DNA of 26,460 nt from a virus: the IMG/VR virus record IMGVR_UViG_3300025083_000196, positions 1 to 26,460 of that record; one strand, 5' to 3'. Within the stretch, counting starts at the first letter, position 1, and each line of letters starts with the position of its first letter. A model generated the notes under the pieces. It was given only the letters and a program-made list of their open reading frames with translations, was not told the origin of the DNA and searched no databases. Position numbers and translations under genes: made by a program. This document shows, piece after piece, positions 14,532 through 22,240 of the stretch.

Positions 14532-16703
14532 CTAATATGCTCCTGAACCGACACGTCTAGGTTTACGACGTGATACGGCTGTATTGTATCGTTCGTGATG
14601 TTTGAATGGTTGAATTACAAATACACGCTGCAAACCAGTACCCGGCATATTTTGCAAGGTACGTACATCTGCACCCTGTGCCTCTAGTTCTCTGACTGTT
14701 GTTCTGTCCAGGACTGCCTCACCTGACAACAATGTTGCATTCACCTGGTCAGGTGCATTGTCAGTCGATGAACCGACCATACCACCGACATCAAACTTTG
14801 GTGGTGCTTGTGCCATGACCGAGGCGACTTGTAAACCACCTGTGGCAGTTATTGCACCGATGGCAATACCCCGTGCGATAGGTGGCAGAGTCAAGGCCTG
14901 TGCAATAGCCTTTGCAGTACTGAAAGCAATATCAGACAAGGCAGATGCCTGATTGATTTTGTACTCTTTCATTTTTGCATCTTGCAGACTGTCCTGCAGT
15001 TTATTCTCTATGTATTCACGACTCTGTGCATGTTGTTCTGATGAAATCAACCCGTCCTGCAATAGTTTGTCATTGATGGCATATTGTTTCTGTGCAGTAT
15101 CTTCGAACTGTGCCATTGCACGTTCATTGAATGCAGTTAACGTGTCTGTCAATGCACCAAATACATCAATCATACCTGCAGAGGCAGACAATATTGCATC
15201 CTTTTGCGTTTGTTCCATCTCATCATAAAAGGTCAACAGCTCCTGTCGTTCTAACTCTGCATTCTGTGCAATGGCAAAATCTAGACGCATCTGTTCTGTT
15301 TTCAGACCGTTGATTTTTTCTTGTACCTGTGCAGACTGTTCACCACCTTGTATCTGAAACTGTATTTGATCTTCAATCAGACTACGTTGAAACTCTAGCT
15401 GGTCACCCAGTTCTTTGATGCGTTCGACCTCTGACTGGTCAAATAGTTGCAGGCCACGTGCACCGACTTGATTGAGCAAATCTTCAACAGTCGACTGTGT
15501 ATCTGACATATAGTCATCAAGTTCTGCCATCTGTGCATTCACTTGTTTTGTAGCCTGTGCAACCTTTTGCATACTGTGTTGTGTACGTTCAGTCTGTTCT
15601 GCAGTCTTTTGCATCGTTGCAGATGCCTTTGATTTTGCATTTAGTTCATTGAACTTGTCGACCTCTGCAGATGCACGACCGAACATGCCGACGACATTCA
15701 TCACTGCAGTCTCGTTTTCGTTCATGACATCCTGCATCAATACACCGGCACGTTCAAAATCACCATTCATCAAAAATATAGATGCCTCGACCATTGCAAA
15801 CATGTTTTCAAAACTCTGACCCATCAAACCTACGACATCACCTGTGATTGAACCGAGGTATATCATGATTTGGGTTGCGCCTTCGATACCGTTGTTGAGT
15901 CCGTTTTTACCTGCAACAGACTCGATCAATCTTTGCATCACACCATCTGAAACCAGACCAAAATTTGCCATCTCTCTTTGAAAGTTGCCCATACTGCCTA
16001 TTGCATTTTCATTGATGGATACACCGAATTCTGTTGCAAGCTGTGTCATTGACTCCAGGTTGTCAAGTGCACCACTCTGTATCAATGCAGGCCCTGATGA
16101 ACGTCCGAACAACTTCATTGCAAGTGCGTTTCGTTCTGTGGCATTCTCCATTGCACCCAGTGATTTGATGGAGTCATTAAAAACATCATCTGCCGACCGG
16201 AGTTCACCACTGGATGTTTTGACGTCGACACCTAGACGACTGAATGTGTCCGACAAATCTTTTGAACCTTTACTGGCATCTAACATCGAGGTCTGAAACT
16301 TTATCAAACCACCCTCTAGATTTGCAAAACCTAAACCAGAACCCTCTGCAGCCAGTCGCAAACCTGCAAGTGTATCGACTGCTATACCTGTCTTTGTGGA
16401 GGCATCGACTAGTTCATTTGTAAGGTCTGCAACCTTTTGACCAAATGCCACCGTCGCACCTGCAGCTGCAACAAAACCTGCAGACACCATTGCAACCGAC
16501 TTGCCGACTTTCTTCATCTTTTGAGATACACTTTTTGATGTGCGTTCTGCAGAACCTTCCATTTTTTTGAAGTTTTTATCGAGGTCTGCCACTGCCTTTT
16601 TTGTCTGTGCATCTGTGATGCCTGGTATCTTCTTCAGTGCCTTCTCTAGATTTTGAGTCGATGCACTGTAGTTGATTGATACTGATTTATTTACGTCTGC
16701 CAT
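14532..16703 (-). CDS. Tail tape measure protein
   Basis: The 723-residue protein has a Lys/Ala-rich helical N-terminus, a hydrophobic stretch (SVAMVSAGFVAAAGATVAFG, near 69-88), long coiled-coil-like segments (about 360-590) and the Ala/Gly/Ile-rich segment plus GGMVGSSTDNAPDQVNATLL near the C-terminus (FDVGG...LLSGEAVL), which is typical of tape measures. With the rule of about 0.15 nm of tail per residue, it would specify a tail near 110 nm. AGAGGTGGCAG precedes the start, and a 43-residue ORF overlaps the first 17 bases. It assembles inside the tail tube and is ejected with DNA. Confidence 0.9.
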   Translation of the reverse strand: MADVNKSVSINYSASTQNLEKALKKIPGITDAQTKKAVADLDKNFKKMEGSAERTSKSVSQKMKKVGKSVAMVSAGFVAAAGATVAFGQKVADLTNELVDASTKTGIAVDTLAGLRLAAEGSGLGFANLEGGLIKFQTSMLDASKGSKDLSDTFSRLGVDVKTSSGELRSADDVFNDSIKSLGAMENATERNALAMKLFGRSSGPALIQSGALDNLESMTQLATEFGVSINENAIGSMGNFQREMANFGLVSDGVMQRLIESVAGKNGLNNGIEGATQIMIYLGSITGDVVGLMGQSFENMFAMVEASIFLMNGDFERAGVLMQDVMNENETAVMNVVGMFGRASAEVDKFNELNAKSKASATMQKTAEQTERTQHSMQKVAQATKQVNAQMAELDDYMSDTQSTVEDLLNQVGARGLQLFDQSEVERIKELGDQLEFQRSLIEDQIQFQIQGGEQSAQVQEKINGLKTEQMRLDFAIAQNAELERQELLTFYDEMEQTQKDAILSASAGMIDVFGALTDTLTAFNERAMAQFEDTAQKQYAINDKLLQDGLISSEQHAQSREYIENKLQDSLQDAKMKEYKINQASALSDIAFSTAKAIAQALTLPPIARGIAIGAITATGGLQVASVMAQAPPKFDVGGMVGSSTDNAPDQVNATLLSGEAVLDRTTVRELEAQGADVRTLQNMPGTGLQRVFVIQPFKHHERYNTAVSRRKPRRVGSGAY

Positions 16704-16818
16704 CTGCCACCTCTAACAATATACACCATATCATAATGCACACAATGCATGTAAACATCATCCAACAATACAGTCTATCATACAGACCTGTGACACTCTC
16801 TGACAGTCGTTGTCTCAT
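16687..16818 (-). CDS. Small membrane protein, 43 aa, before tape measure
   Basis: An ATG at 16818 overlaps the TGA of the gp10-like gene (ATGA), with AGAGG upstream. The frame encodes a charged N-terminus (MRQRLSESVTGLYDR), one hydrophobic Cys/Trp/Met-rich helix (LYCWMMFTCIVCIMIWCILL), and a short polar tail ending in GRRK. The stop lies 17 bases inside the tape measure gene. It fills an otherwise empty 111-bp gap with signals at both ends. A single-pass membrane peptide is the clear prediction; its function is unknown. Confidence 0.55.
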   Translation of the reverse strand: MRQRLSESVTGLYDRLYCWMMFTCIVCIMIWCILLEVADGRRK

Positions 16819-17243
16819 TTTATCCTCTTTATCGTTTCAGATGCAATCTGTTCTGCAACCTTTTGTGCACTTTTACGTGCAGGTGTCCACAAAACAACAT
16901 CTGCAAGTCGTTTGCCTTCACGTAGGTTTGATGTCGAGTCACGACCGACCTTGATTGCCCAGGCATAGGGTGCAGTGTTTTCAACAAATGCCTCTATGGT
17001 GTACGGTGGAATAATACGAAGGCCTATAGAGTGTTTGAACTTCGACCCTTTACTGTCTCCGTACTTCGGTTGTCTTATCAACCATCGTTTTTCAGACTGT
17101 TGTGCAAGTTTTTCAGTGACATCCTCTAGTACCTTTATTACTGAAGGTTCTGCAGCTCTTAAGGTATCCATAATCAAATCACGTTGTGTACTGTCCATCT
17201 CAATGGATGCACGACCCTTTCCATATCTGATTGTTCTAGCCAT
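16815..17243 (-). CDS. HK97 gp10-like tail completion protein
   Basis: The 142-residue protein contains FVENTAPYAWAIKVG (residues about 87-101), the segment typical of HK97 gp10 and related neck/tail completion proteins, after a helical N-terminal part and before a helical C-terminus (KSAQKVAEQIASETIKRIK). GGAGACGTTCAG precedes the start, and the ATG overlaps the last codons of the frameshifted chaperone. In most siphophages this gene lies before the tail tube gene; here it lies between chaperone and tape measure. Family call is moderate; a structural role is well supported. Confidence 0.62.
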   Translation of the reverse strand: MARTIRYGKGRASIEMDSTQRDLIMDTLRAAEPSVIKVLEDVTEKLAQQSEKRWLIRQPKYGDSKGSKFKHSIGLRIIPPYTIEAFVENTAPYAWAIKVGRDSTSNLREGKRLADVVLWTPARKSAQKVAEQIASETIKRIK

Positions 17244-17786
17244 CTGAACGTCTCCAGTTCTTTACTCGTTTCATTTTTGCCTGTTGATTTTTTGTCTCTG
17301 CATCCTTCTTTGTTTCATGTGACATGACATAATCAACATACAAACGTGCCTGCAAATCTGTATTCAGTGTACTATACCATTCAGGGTCTCGACCCCAGTA
17401 CCGACTGATGGCAAATGCCTGTCGTTCTAGTTGTCCAGATTTGGAGGTTCTGTAAAATTTTCGGTCTCACTGACCTCTTTTGCACTCGGCAGTGCAGATG
17501 CCATCAATGCAATGCACTGCATTCCACATTCTAGAATTTGGTTAACAGGTACATCTGCACCCAGTAAAGTATCCAGGCATCGACTGCCATAGTCTGACAC
17601 GTTGACAATGTGTCGTGTTTTTGGCAGACGTGCATCCTGTGCACAGATACAGATTGCCATTGCACAGAGTCGACCCATTGATGACCTCGACTGGTCGTCA
17701 GACCACATCGAGACCAAATCAAAACAGGTCGACAGTGCAGGTTTTGTACATTGCAATGTACCAAATGTTTCTACTTGTATTTCCAT
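17236..17786 (-). CDS. Tail assembly chaperone G-T fusion by -1 frameshift
   Basis: The 119-residue G frame (17427-17786) contains AAATTTT at 17460-17454, read A-AAT-TTT in frame. A -1 slip there continues as YRTSKSGQLERQAFAISRYW and on for 72 codons to TAG at 17236-17238, giving about 183 residues. The extension (ISRYWGRDPEWYST..., LYVDYVMSHETKK) looks like a genuine chaperone T domain and has no start codon or binding site of its own. It coats the tape measure during tail assembly in lambda-like systems. Its position two genes before the tape measure fits. The slip site has canonical X-XXY-YYZ form; efficiency cannot be judged here. Confidence 0.8.
17427..17786 (-). CDS. Tail assembly chaperone G (unshifted product)
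   Basis: The 119-residue protein begins MEIQVETFGTLQCTKPALST and is mainly helical from about residue 15, as in other small chaperone G proteins, and ends ENFTEPPNLDN. It follows the tail tube gene, which is the usual place. AAGGGAG precedes the start. The last 11 codons after the slippery site differ from the G-T version. The ratio of the two products matters for tail assembly in lambda. The Cys count (seven or so) is unusual for its size. The call rests on position and frameshift more than on sequence motif. Confidence 0.78.
   Translation of the reverse strand: MEIQVETFGTLQCTKPALSTCFDLVSMWSDDQSRSSMGRLCAMAICICAQDARLPKTRHIVNVSDYGSRCLDTLLGADVPVNQILECGMQCIALMASALPSAKEVSETENFTEPPNLDN
17454..17460 (-). 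other. Slippery heptamer for -1 frameshift
   Basis: On the minus strand the heptamer reads A-AAT-TTT in the zero frame, matching X-XXY-YYZ. After slipping to AAA-TTT the -1 frame is open for 72 more codons, while the zero frame stops at 17427-17429, eight codons on. A stimulatory structure downstream was not identified by eye. Confidence 0.75.
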
Positions 17787-17818
17787 CTCATGACTCCCTT
17801 ATGACATGATGGTTGATG

Positions 17819-18316
17819 TTAGGTCTGTGCGTATGTTACACCGGCATAACATTCACCCGATACCTCGATGGTGTTACCATCTGCAGACTCTGACAAACTA
17901 GATACCTCTAGATAACATTTTGCATAGGTTGCAGTGTATGTTTTTCCTGAACCGACTGCACTTGTGTCTGTCTCAAATACGACAGTTTGTAAGAACTGTT
18001 CGAACCCATCTGCACCTGTTGATGTCAATGGTGCACCACTGTGAAATCCACGGTTATACAAACGATCCATCAAGTTATCTGCAGTTGTATCTGTCAATGA
18101 ACGCATGTGTACACTGAAGGAAAAAGACAAAACAGGGTCGTCACCTTTACGAAGGCCAACAATAGCACCTCGATCTCGAATAACAACACGGTCTGCACCT
18201 GGTTCTGACGCACTGAAATCACCTACTTCAAATGACACCTCGTACGATGATGCACTGTTGTCTGTGATTGTAATTTTACCGTCGCGACGTGTTGCGACTA
18301 CTGAACTATCTGCCAT
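17819..18316 (-). CDS. Major tail tube protein
   Basis: The 165-residue protein is beta-rich, with GKITITDNSASSYEVSFEVG near the N-terminus, a loop VLSFSFSVHMRSLTDTTADN, and a C-terminal strand NTIEVSGECYAGVTYAQT. This layout, with a FSF strand, a helix and a final 'SGEC/VTF' strand, is that of siphophage tube proteins. AGGAGG in full, the best ribosome binding site in the window, lies 7 bp from the ATG, in keeping with a product made in many copies. It follows the tail terminator and precedes the chaperone. Hexameric rings stack to form the tail tube. Confidence 0.78.
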   Translation of the reverse strand: MADSSVVATRRDGKITITDNSASSYEVSFEVGDFSASEPGADRVVIRDRGAIVGLRKGDDPVLSFSFSVHMRSLTDTTADNLMDRLYNRGFHSGAPLTSTGADGFEQFLQTVVFETDTSAVGSGKTYTATYAKCYLEVSSLSESADGNTIEVSGECYAGVTYAQT

Positions 18317-18326
18317 GAGTGGCCTC

Positions 18327-18770
18327 CTATTCTAAATAAATATAATGTAAAACGTTGAATGATAGATTGATTGTACACCATTCACCACTGTCTGCCAGTT
18401 CGTTGTCAAGTCCTGTGAACCTGATTTGCAAATCACTGTGCAATGGTGTTGAACGGTTTGTGATGGTTTGAATGACCTGTTGTGCACTGTCCAGTGCATC
18501 GTCATATGAAATCAGCTGGTCTTTAGGTCGTATTCTGAAGGCATATCTAACAAATACTTCAGTCTCTGACATAACACCTGCAGAACGTCGTTGTCTGTCA
18601 TCATCACGACTATTGACACCACGGATACCTACACTGAACCGTTGATGGGCAATGGTATTCGGTGAACGTCCATAGCCGTCGTATGGGTTGCGACTTTGAT
18701 CAAAACCTGTCAAGGTATCAATCTGTGTTGCAAACCGTTGTCTGATTGTAGACAATGACACTGCAGACAT
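18327..18770 (-). CDS. Tail terminator-like protein
   Basis: The 147-residue protein starts with helical STIRQRFATQIDTLTGFDQS, has a middle strand region (MSETEVFVRYAFRIRP), a helix (SYDDALDSAQQVIQTITNRS) and closing strands (CTINLSFNVLHYIYLE). This is the alpha/beta plan of lambda gpU and other tail terminators, which cap the tube and join head and tail. GAGGTATTAG precedes the ATG. It lies directly before the tail tube gene, the usual place. Sequence motifs are weak, so the assignment relies on layout and position. Confidence 0.62.
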   Translation of the reverse strand: MSAVSLSTIRQRFATQIDTLTGFDQSRNPYDGYGRSPNTIAHQRFSVGIRGVNSRDDDRQRRSAGVMSETEVFVRYAFRIRPKDQLISYDDALDSAQQVIQTITNRSTPLHSDLQIRFTGLDNELADSGEWCTINLSFNVLHYIYLE

Positions 18771-19526
18771 CTAATACCTCCGATACCATATGGGTGGTGC
18801 AGCTGTATAGATGACTCCGACTGCAGAACGTCGTTTTGTTTCATCGTCTGCACGTCCGTCCTGGTTCAAGTCGTATGTAAACTTCAGACGTTTAAAATCA
18901 AACTCAAACTGTTTGCGATGTTCACGGGCTAGGTCTAAATATCGACCTTCACCGAGTCCTGAACTATCCATATCTTTAAAAATCAGATAGAACGTCAACC
19001 CTTTATGACAGGCTCGTAAAGACTGGGGTGACATAATCAAGTATTCAATGTTGCCCTGGTCTCTGACTCGTTGTATCAGCTGCACCCAGGCCTCATCAAT
19101 ATATGTCTGATAAGTCGACCCTAGACTAGACGGTCGAATGTTTGCAAGGTCACTATATTCTGCCTCTAGGTCGAGGTCAGAGATAACAGGATACAAGGCA
19201 GACAATGCAATGGCACACGGTTTTTTGAACGTATGTACGACACTGTCTATTGTGAGTTCCCAAAACTGCATGTACCCATCAGACAAACGAAGGGTATCAG
19301 GCAGTTCACTGGGTGAAATAGTGTACGTGGCAACATTTGCAACAATAGAGACTGCAGTACGTGCGATGACATCATTGCCATCTGGGTCTGCAAGTCTTAA
19401 AAATGCAGAGGTAGGTGATACCAGTGCATTGTCTCTATAGATTGGAAGGTCTATAGAACAACCACGTGCACGTTCAAGTACCTCATGTATTCTTATTCTA
19501 GGGCTATAAAGTCGTTGTGTTGACAC
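18771..19526 (-). CDS. Head-tail connector/adaptor-like protein
   Basis: The 251-residue protein uses a GTG start with GAGGTAGAAC upstream. Residues about 1-110 form a beta-rich domain (GCSIDLPIYRDNALVSPTSA), followed by a helical region (residues about 120-220, EAEYSDLANIRPSSLGSTYQ and QLIQRVRDQGNIEYL). The helical part has features of head-completion adaptors that dock under the portal. It abuts the terminator-like gene (stop at 18771, start at 18770). I do not recognise the family by name. A neck or connector protein is the best inference from context. Confidence 0.52.
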   Translation of the reverse strand: MSTQRLYSPRIRIHEVLERARGCSIDLPIYRDNALVSPTSAFLRLADPDGNDVIARTAVSIVANVATYTISPSELPDTLRLSDGYMQFWELTIDSVVHTFKKPCAIALSALYPVISDLDLEAEYSDLANIRPSSLGSTYQTYIDEAWVQLIQRVRDQGNIEYLIMSPQSLRACHKGLTFYLIFKDMDSSGLGEGRYLDLAREHRKQFEFDFKRLKFTYDLNQDGRADDETKRRSAVGVIYTAAPPIWYRRY

Positions 19527-19540
19527 GTTCTACCTCGTTA

Positions 19541-19864
19541 TTATGCCTTTACTGCTACAAACCAGTTTGTGCCATCACAAACAAGTAAACAACCTTCACC
19601 GAATGCAAGGGTGACAACTGCACCTGCATCTGCATCGACTACGATGATGTTGTTTGCAGAGCCTTCATTTTTTATGCCAAAAATCAGACCTTGTTTTGAT
19701 GTAGGTAATGTCACCGTACGGTCGACACCATCTGCATCAAGTATTTGAAACATTGAGTCCTTATTTACCAGTGTGATGTCTCCTGATAAAAGTTTTGCCT
19801 CAATACCACCATCCAACAACATCGGTCGTGGAATTCTGAAAAATGGTTTACCGTTATATGCCAT
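19541..19864 (-). CDS. Small beta-rich structural protein (decoration-like)
   Basis: The 107-residue protein runs as repeating strands: GDITLVNKDSMFQILDADG, VDRTVTLPTSKQGLIFGIKN, NNIIVVDADAGAVVTLAFGE and ending GCLLVCDGTNWFVAVKA. The pattern T-V-T-L-P...G-x-x-F-x-I-x-N...DG-x-x-W is common in head-decoration and fibre-tip domains. AGAGGTGACAC precedes the ATG. It lies between capsid and connector genes, which favours a virion part over a regulator. A decoration protein or a head fibre tip are the likely options. Confidence 0.55.
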   Translation of the reverse strand: MAYNGKPFFRIPRPMLLDGGIEAKLLSGDITLVNKDSMFQILDADGVDRTVTLPTSKQGLIFGIKNEGSANNIIVVDADAGAVVTLAFGEGCLLVCDGTNWFVAVKA

Positions 19865-19884
19865 GTGTCACCTCTCTATATGAG

Positions 19885-20028
19885 TTATTTGTTGTTCTTT
19901 GTGTCAATACGTTGTGCACGTTTGACGACTTCTGCACGGACTTGTTCACGTGAGACCTGTCGACCCTGTTCACGTTGTTCTGTGTACAGACGTTGTGCAA
20001 CCCGTTCGACTTGTTCTTTATTCGGCAT
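19885..20028 (-). CDS. Small helical protein, 47 aa
   Basis: The ATG at 20028 has AGGTGG upstream and overlaps the end of the 217-residue gene by eleven bases. The 47 residues (MPNKEQVERVAQRLYTEQRE...SREQVRAEVVKRAQRIDTKN) are very rich in Glu, Arg and Gln and form a probable pair of helices. Starts further upstream lack a binding site. A small virion-associated or assembly protein is inferred from location. Confidence 0.6.
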   Translation of the reverse strand: MPNKEQVERVAQRLYTEQREQGRQVSREQVRAEVVKRAQRIDTKNNK

Positions 20029-20671
20029 CTGTGCCACCTTTGCGTTTGCGCTTTGACTTTGTTTGTTGTGGTGCATGAATGCTATCGTATGCACCCTGCA
20101 TATTCTTTTTAAGGTCGTATAGTTCGTCAATCTCTTTTTTGACTTCTGGCACGTGTTGAAACTTCAAACGTCTGTCAATCTTTCTATCGACCATATTGAT
20201 TTTTGACTGCACAACTTCAATCTCAGGTGCATCTATGATGTTTTCTTCAATCAGTGCCAGTCGCCAGGCATTGTATGACTCTGTGTCTGTGTTCCAGAAT
20301 GTTTTGTTACCGATAGTCTTTGGTATATCCCATCTCATTCTGTAGTGATACCCACCGTACTTTGTTTCATATCGTGCGATATATCCATACTCTCTATCAA
20401 TGACAGTCTGTCCTGCATCCATCAAACGCATCCGTGCAACAGTGGAGTCAGGGCCTTGTGGAGTTTCTTCTATACCATTGACACCTGCAATCTCATGCAG
20501 TTGACCAAATAGTGGCAACCATTCCCAGCTGTCATTCATTTGGACTAGTTCCCATGAAAACGGATGGTGCAACAAATAAAATGGTGCATTCGGCATCAGT
20601 GCAAGTTTAGGTGCAGATGATGCAGATCGTTTGCCTGTCCAGGTGGCCGGTGTAAAAGTTTGAGTATTCAT
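20018..20671 (-). CDS. Hypothetical protein downstream of capsid gene
   Basis: The 217-residue protein has a Trp-rich first half (FYLLHHPFSWELVQ, NDSWEWLPLFGQL, RMRWDIPKTIG) and a helical, charged second half ending KSKRKRKGGTDAE. The second half includes INMVDRKIDRRLKFQHVPEV, likely a helical arm. AAGGG precedes the ATG. It is the first gene after the capsid gene, separated by a pair of hairpins. I recall similar proteins at this place in other environmental siphophages, but no function. A head completion or minor capsid part is inferred. Confidence 0.6.
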   Translation of the reverse strand: MNTQTFTPATWTGKRSASSAPKLALMPNAPFYLLHHPFSWELVQMNDSWEWLPLFGQLHEIAGVNGIEETPQGPDSTVARMRLMDAGQTVIDREYGYIARYETKYGGYHYRMRWDIPKTIGNKTFWNTDTESYNAWRLALIEENIIDAPEIEVVQSKINMVDRKIDRRLKFQHVPEVKKEIDELYDLKKNMQGAYDSIHAPQQTKSKRKRKGGTDAE

Positions 20672-20728
20672 AATTATTTTCCCTTTGTATGAATGTTTGA
20701 ATGTTTTAATGTTTTAAAGACTACACAC

Positions 20729-20748
20729 CATGACCCCGGAGGGTCATG
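20729..20748 (-). terminator. Hairpin 1 after capsid gene (UNCG-type loop)
   Basis: Arms CATGACCC and GGGTCATG enclose a four-base loop that reads UCCG in the minus-strand transcript, flanked by C and G, a stable tetraloop type. No T-run follows at once; GTCTTTAAAAC is about ten bases on. It may be a leaky terminator or an mRNA-stabilising hairpin. Four bases are shared with hairpin 2. Confidence 0.6.
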
Positions 20749-20787
20749 GGTGCAGGGTACAAAGGGATTAAAACCGATGCACCCATG
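20745..20787 (-). promoter_or_regulatory. Hairpin 2 after capsid gene, overlapping hairpin 1
   Basis: Arms CATGGGTGCA (20745-20754) and TGCACCCATG (20778-20787) form a 10-bp stem with a 23-base loop. Four bases of one arm are also used by hairpin 1, so the two structures compete. It is reached first in the minus-strand transcript, right after the capsid stop codon. Confidence 0.55.
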
Positions 20788-20795
20788 AAAACCTT

Positions 20796-21707
20796 TTAGG
20801 CATCAGTCACGATTTTGACAATGCGTTTATCTTCTGCAATGCTAGCACCACAGTACAAGTGTCCCATAACCTCGGTAAGTCCGGCACTCTCGTCTCTTTG
20901 GAAGGCCACGACAACAGGTGTACCTGCAGGTCTGATCTCAACACCTGCACCTGCAAGTGGTCTAGGTGTTCCGACTGCGTATGCAACTCCACCACGTGAC
21001 ATCATTGCACCGATTTTGTTACCAGTGGCCTCTGTTACGTATGCAGATTTGAAGATGTCAACACCACCAAAACGACCGGCAAAACCTTGTCCTTTGATAG
21101 CCAACATGTCCTCTGTTGCAGGACTGAATGCAAGTGCATTGTTAGACTCTGAACGAAGGCTATCACGCAAATCTGACAACTGTTGTGGATGAAGTATACA
21201 ATAGAACTCACCATTGTTTGACTCTGACTCTAGTTGAAACATTGCATCATAGAAATCATCAACAGACATATCGACACCTGAAGTACCGACACTGTTAGTT
21301 GCACTGGCAAATGTTGCAGTGATGATTTGATTAATACGAGCCTCTGCAGACATTGCCATTTTTTGAGCAATACTGAACGGGTCGATGTCTAAACCGAGTC
21401 CTGTCATGGATGCAAGGTCTGTAATGTCATAACGTAGTGCAGAACGTCCAACAGTCACGTCAACAGTTGACGGTGTGATGGTAGATGCACTCACGTCTGC
21501 ACCATCTGTTGCAGTTGCAAAAGGTGTTTCAGCACCCCAGTCTGCAAAACGTAAACGCATGGATTTTGATCCGATGCCTGCAACGTCTCCGGCAAACAAT
21601 AATGCCCCAGTGTTACGGATTGATGCCATATCAGCGAGTACGGCACGCACTTCATTTTCCACCATTGCAGCGAGGCGAAGGTTGCCCAAATCAGCATATG
21701 TAGTCAT
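20796..21707 (-). CDS. Major capsid protein
   Basis: The 303-residue protein is of a size and layout that fit an HK97-fold capsid without an attached scaffold domain. An N-terminal helical arm (MTTYADLGNLRLAAMVENEV) is followed by a beta region, the long spine helix region (PFSIAQKMAMSAEARINQII), a domain with GVDMSVDDFYDAMFQLESES and FYCILHPQQLSDLRDSL, and the closing strands GGVAYAVGTPRPLAGAGVEI, PVVVAFQRDE and HLYCGASIAEDKRIVKI. The IL-HP-Q-x-x-D-L-R element is typical of such capsids. AGAG lies ahead of the start. It has its own promoter region, and a hairpin pair follows; both fit high expression relative to neighbours. Confidence 0.88.
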   Translation of the reverse strand: MTTYADLGNLRLAAMVENEVRAVLADMASIRNTGALLFAGDVAGIGSKSMRLRFADWGAETPFATATDGADVSASTITPSTVDVTVGRSALRYDITDLASMTGLGLDIDPFSIAQKMAMSAEARINQIITATFASATNSVGTSGVDMSVDDFYDAMFQLESESNNGEFYCILHPQQLSDLRDSLRSESNNALAFSPATEDMLAIKGQGFAGRFGGVDIFKSAYVTEATGNKIGAMMSRGGVAYAVGTPRPLAGAGVEIRPAGTPVVVAFQRDESAGLTEVMGHLYCGASIAEDKRIVKIVTDA

Positions 21708-21910
21708 AATAAACTCTCTTAAATTTTGTGTTGAATATATGTGTGTACGGACTTTTTCACTGTTACGGGTGTGACCCTATCCGATGGTGTGACCATCTCC
21801 CGACATCAAGTCATGTAGTCTGTGTGTATTCTATCGCATAATGTGTTAACATTTGCTAGAATGACAGTATCTGACATTCACAAATAATCAAATACAACAA
21901 AGAGACTATC
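21708..21910. promoter_or_regulatory. Divergent control region with GTG-centred palindromes
   Basis: This 203-bp region divides the capsid gene from a plus-strand gene. Two short palindromes, GGGTGTGACCC (21767-21777) and ATGGTGTGACCAT (21784-21796), have centres 18 bp apart and share GGTGTGACC. AT-rich stretches lie on both sides (21719-21740, 21835-21860, with TTAACA and TAGAAT on the plus strand). Promoters in both directions with an operator between them are likely; exact -35/-10 pairs could not be settled. Confidence 0.6.
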
Positions 21911-22228
21911 ATGGCAACCATCGACCTATCTGATACAAACGCATACCCACGTATCAAACGTGTATCCATCACTGCAGCTGCACAACAAATCACACTACCA
22001 CGTGACTGCACAAAAATCACATTCGGTTCACCCTCTGCACTGTACTGGGCAAACGAAGGTGCAGATGGTGATGCCTTCGATGTCGATATAACAGATTATT
22101 CATTTGTACCTGCAAACAATCTATTGACCATCAATATGGAGGTCGGTAGACAGTCAAACCGTGTTCTGTTGATAGGTACACAGTCAGGTACAGGCAATCT
22201 ATCAATCATCGTTGAAAAAGACAGATAA
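21911..22228 (+). CDS. Beta-rich virion-like protein on the opposite strand
   Basis: The 105-residue protein reads as a beta-sandwich: SITAAAQQITLPRDCTKITF, YWANEGADGDAFDVDITDYS and closing NRVLLIGTQSGTGNLSIIVE. The pattern (ITLP...C..I.F...A......G.DG...) recalls small virion proteins near capsid genes. AAAGAGACTATC precedes the ATG weakly. It is the only plus-strand gene of the late block and shares its promoter region with the major capsid gene, so it would be made alongside it. A decoration protein is the best inference. A strong hairpin follows. Confidence 0.6.
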   Translation: MATIDLSDTNAYPRIKRVSITAAAQQITLPRDCTKITFGSPSALYWANEGADGDAFDVDITDYSFVPANNLLTINMEVGRQSNRVLLIGTQSGTGNLSIIVEKDR

Positions 22229-22240
22229 CACTAAAACAAA

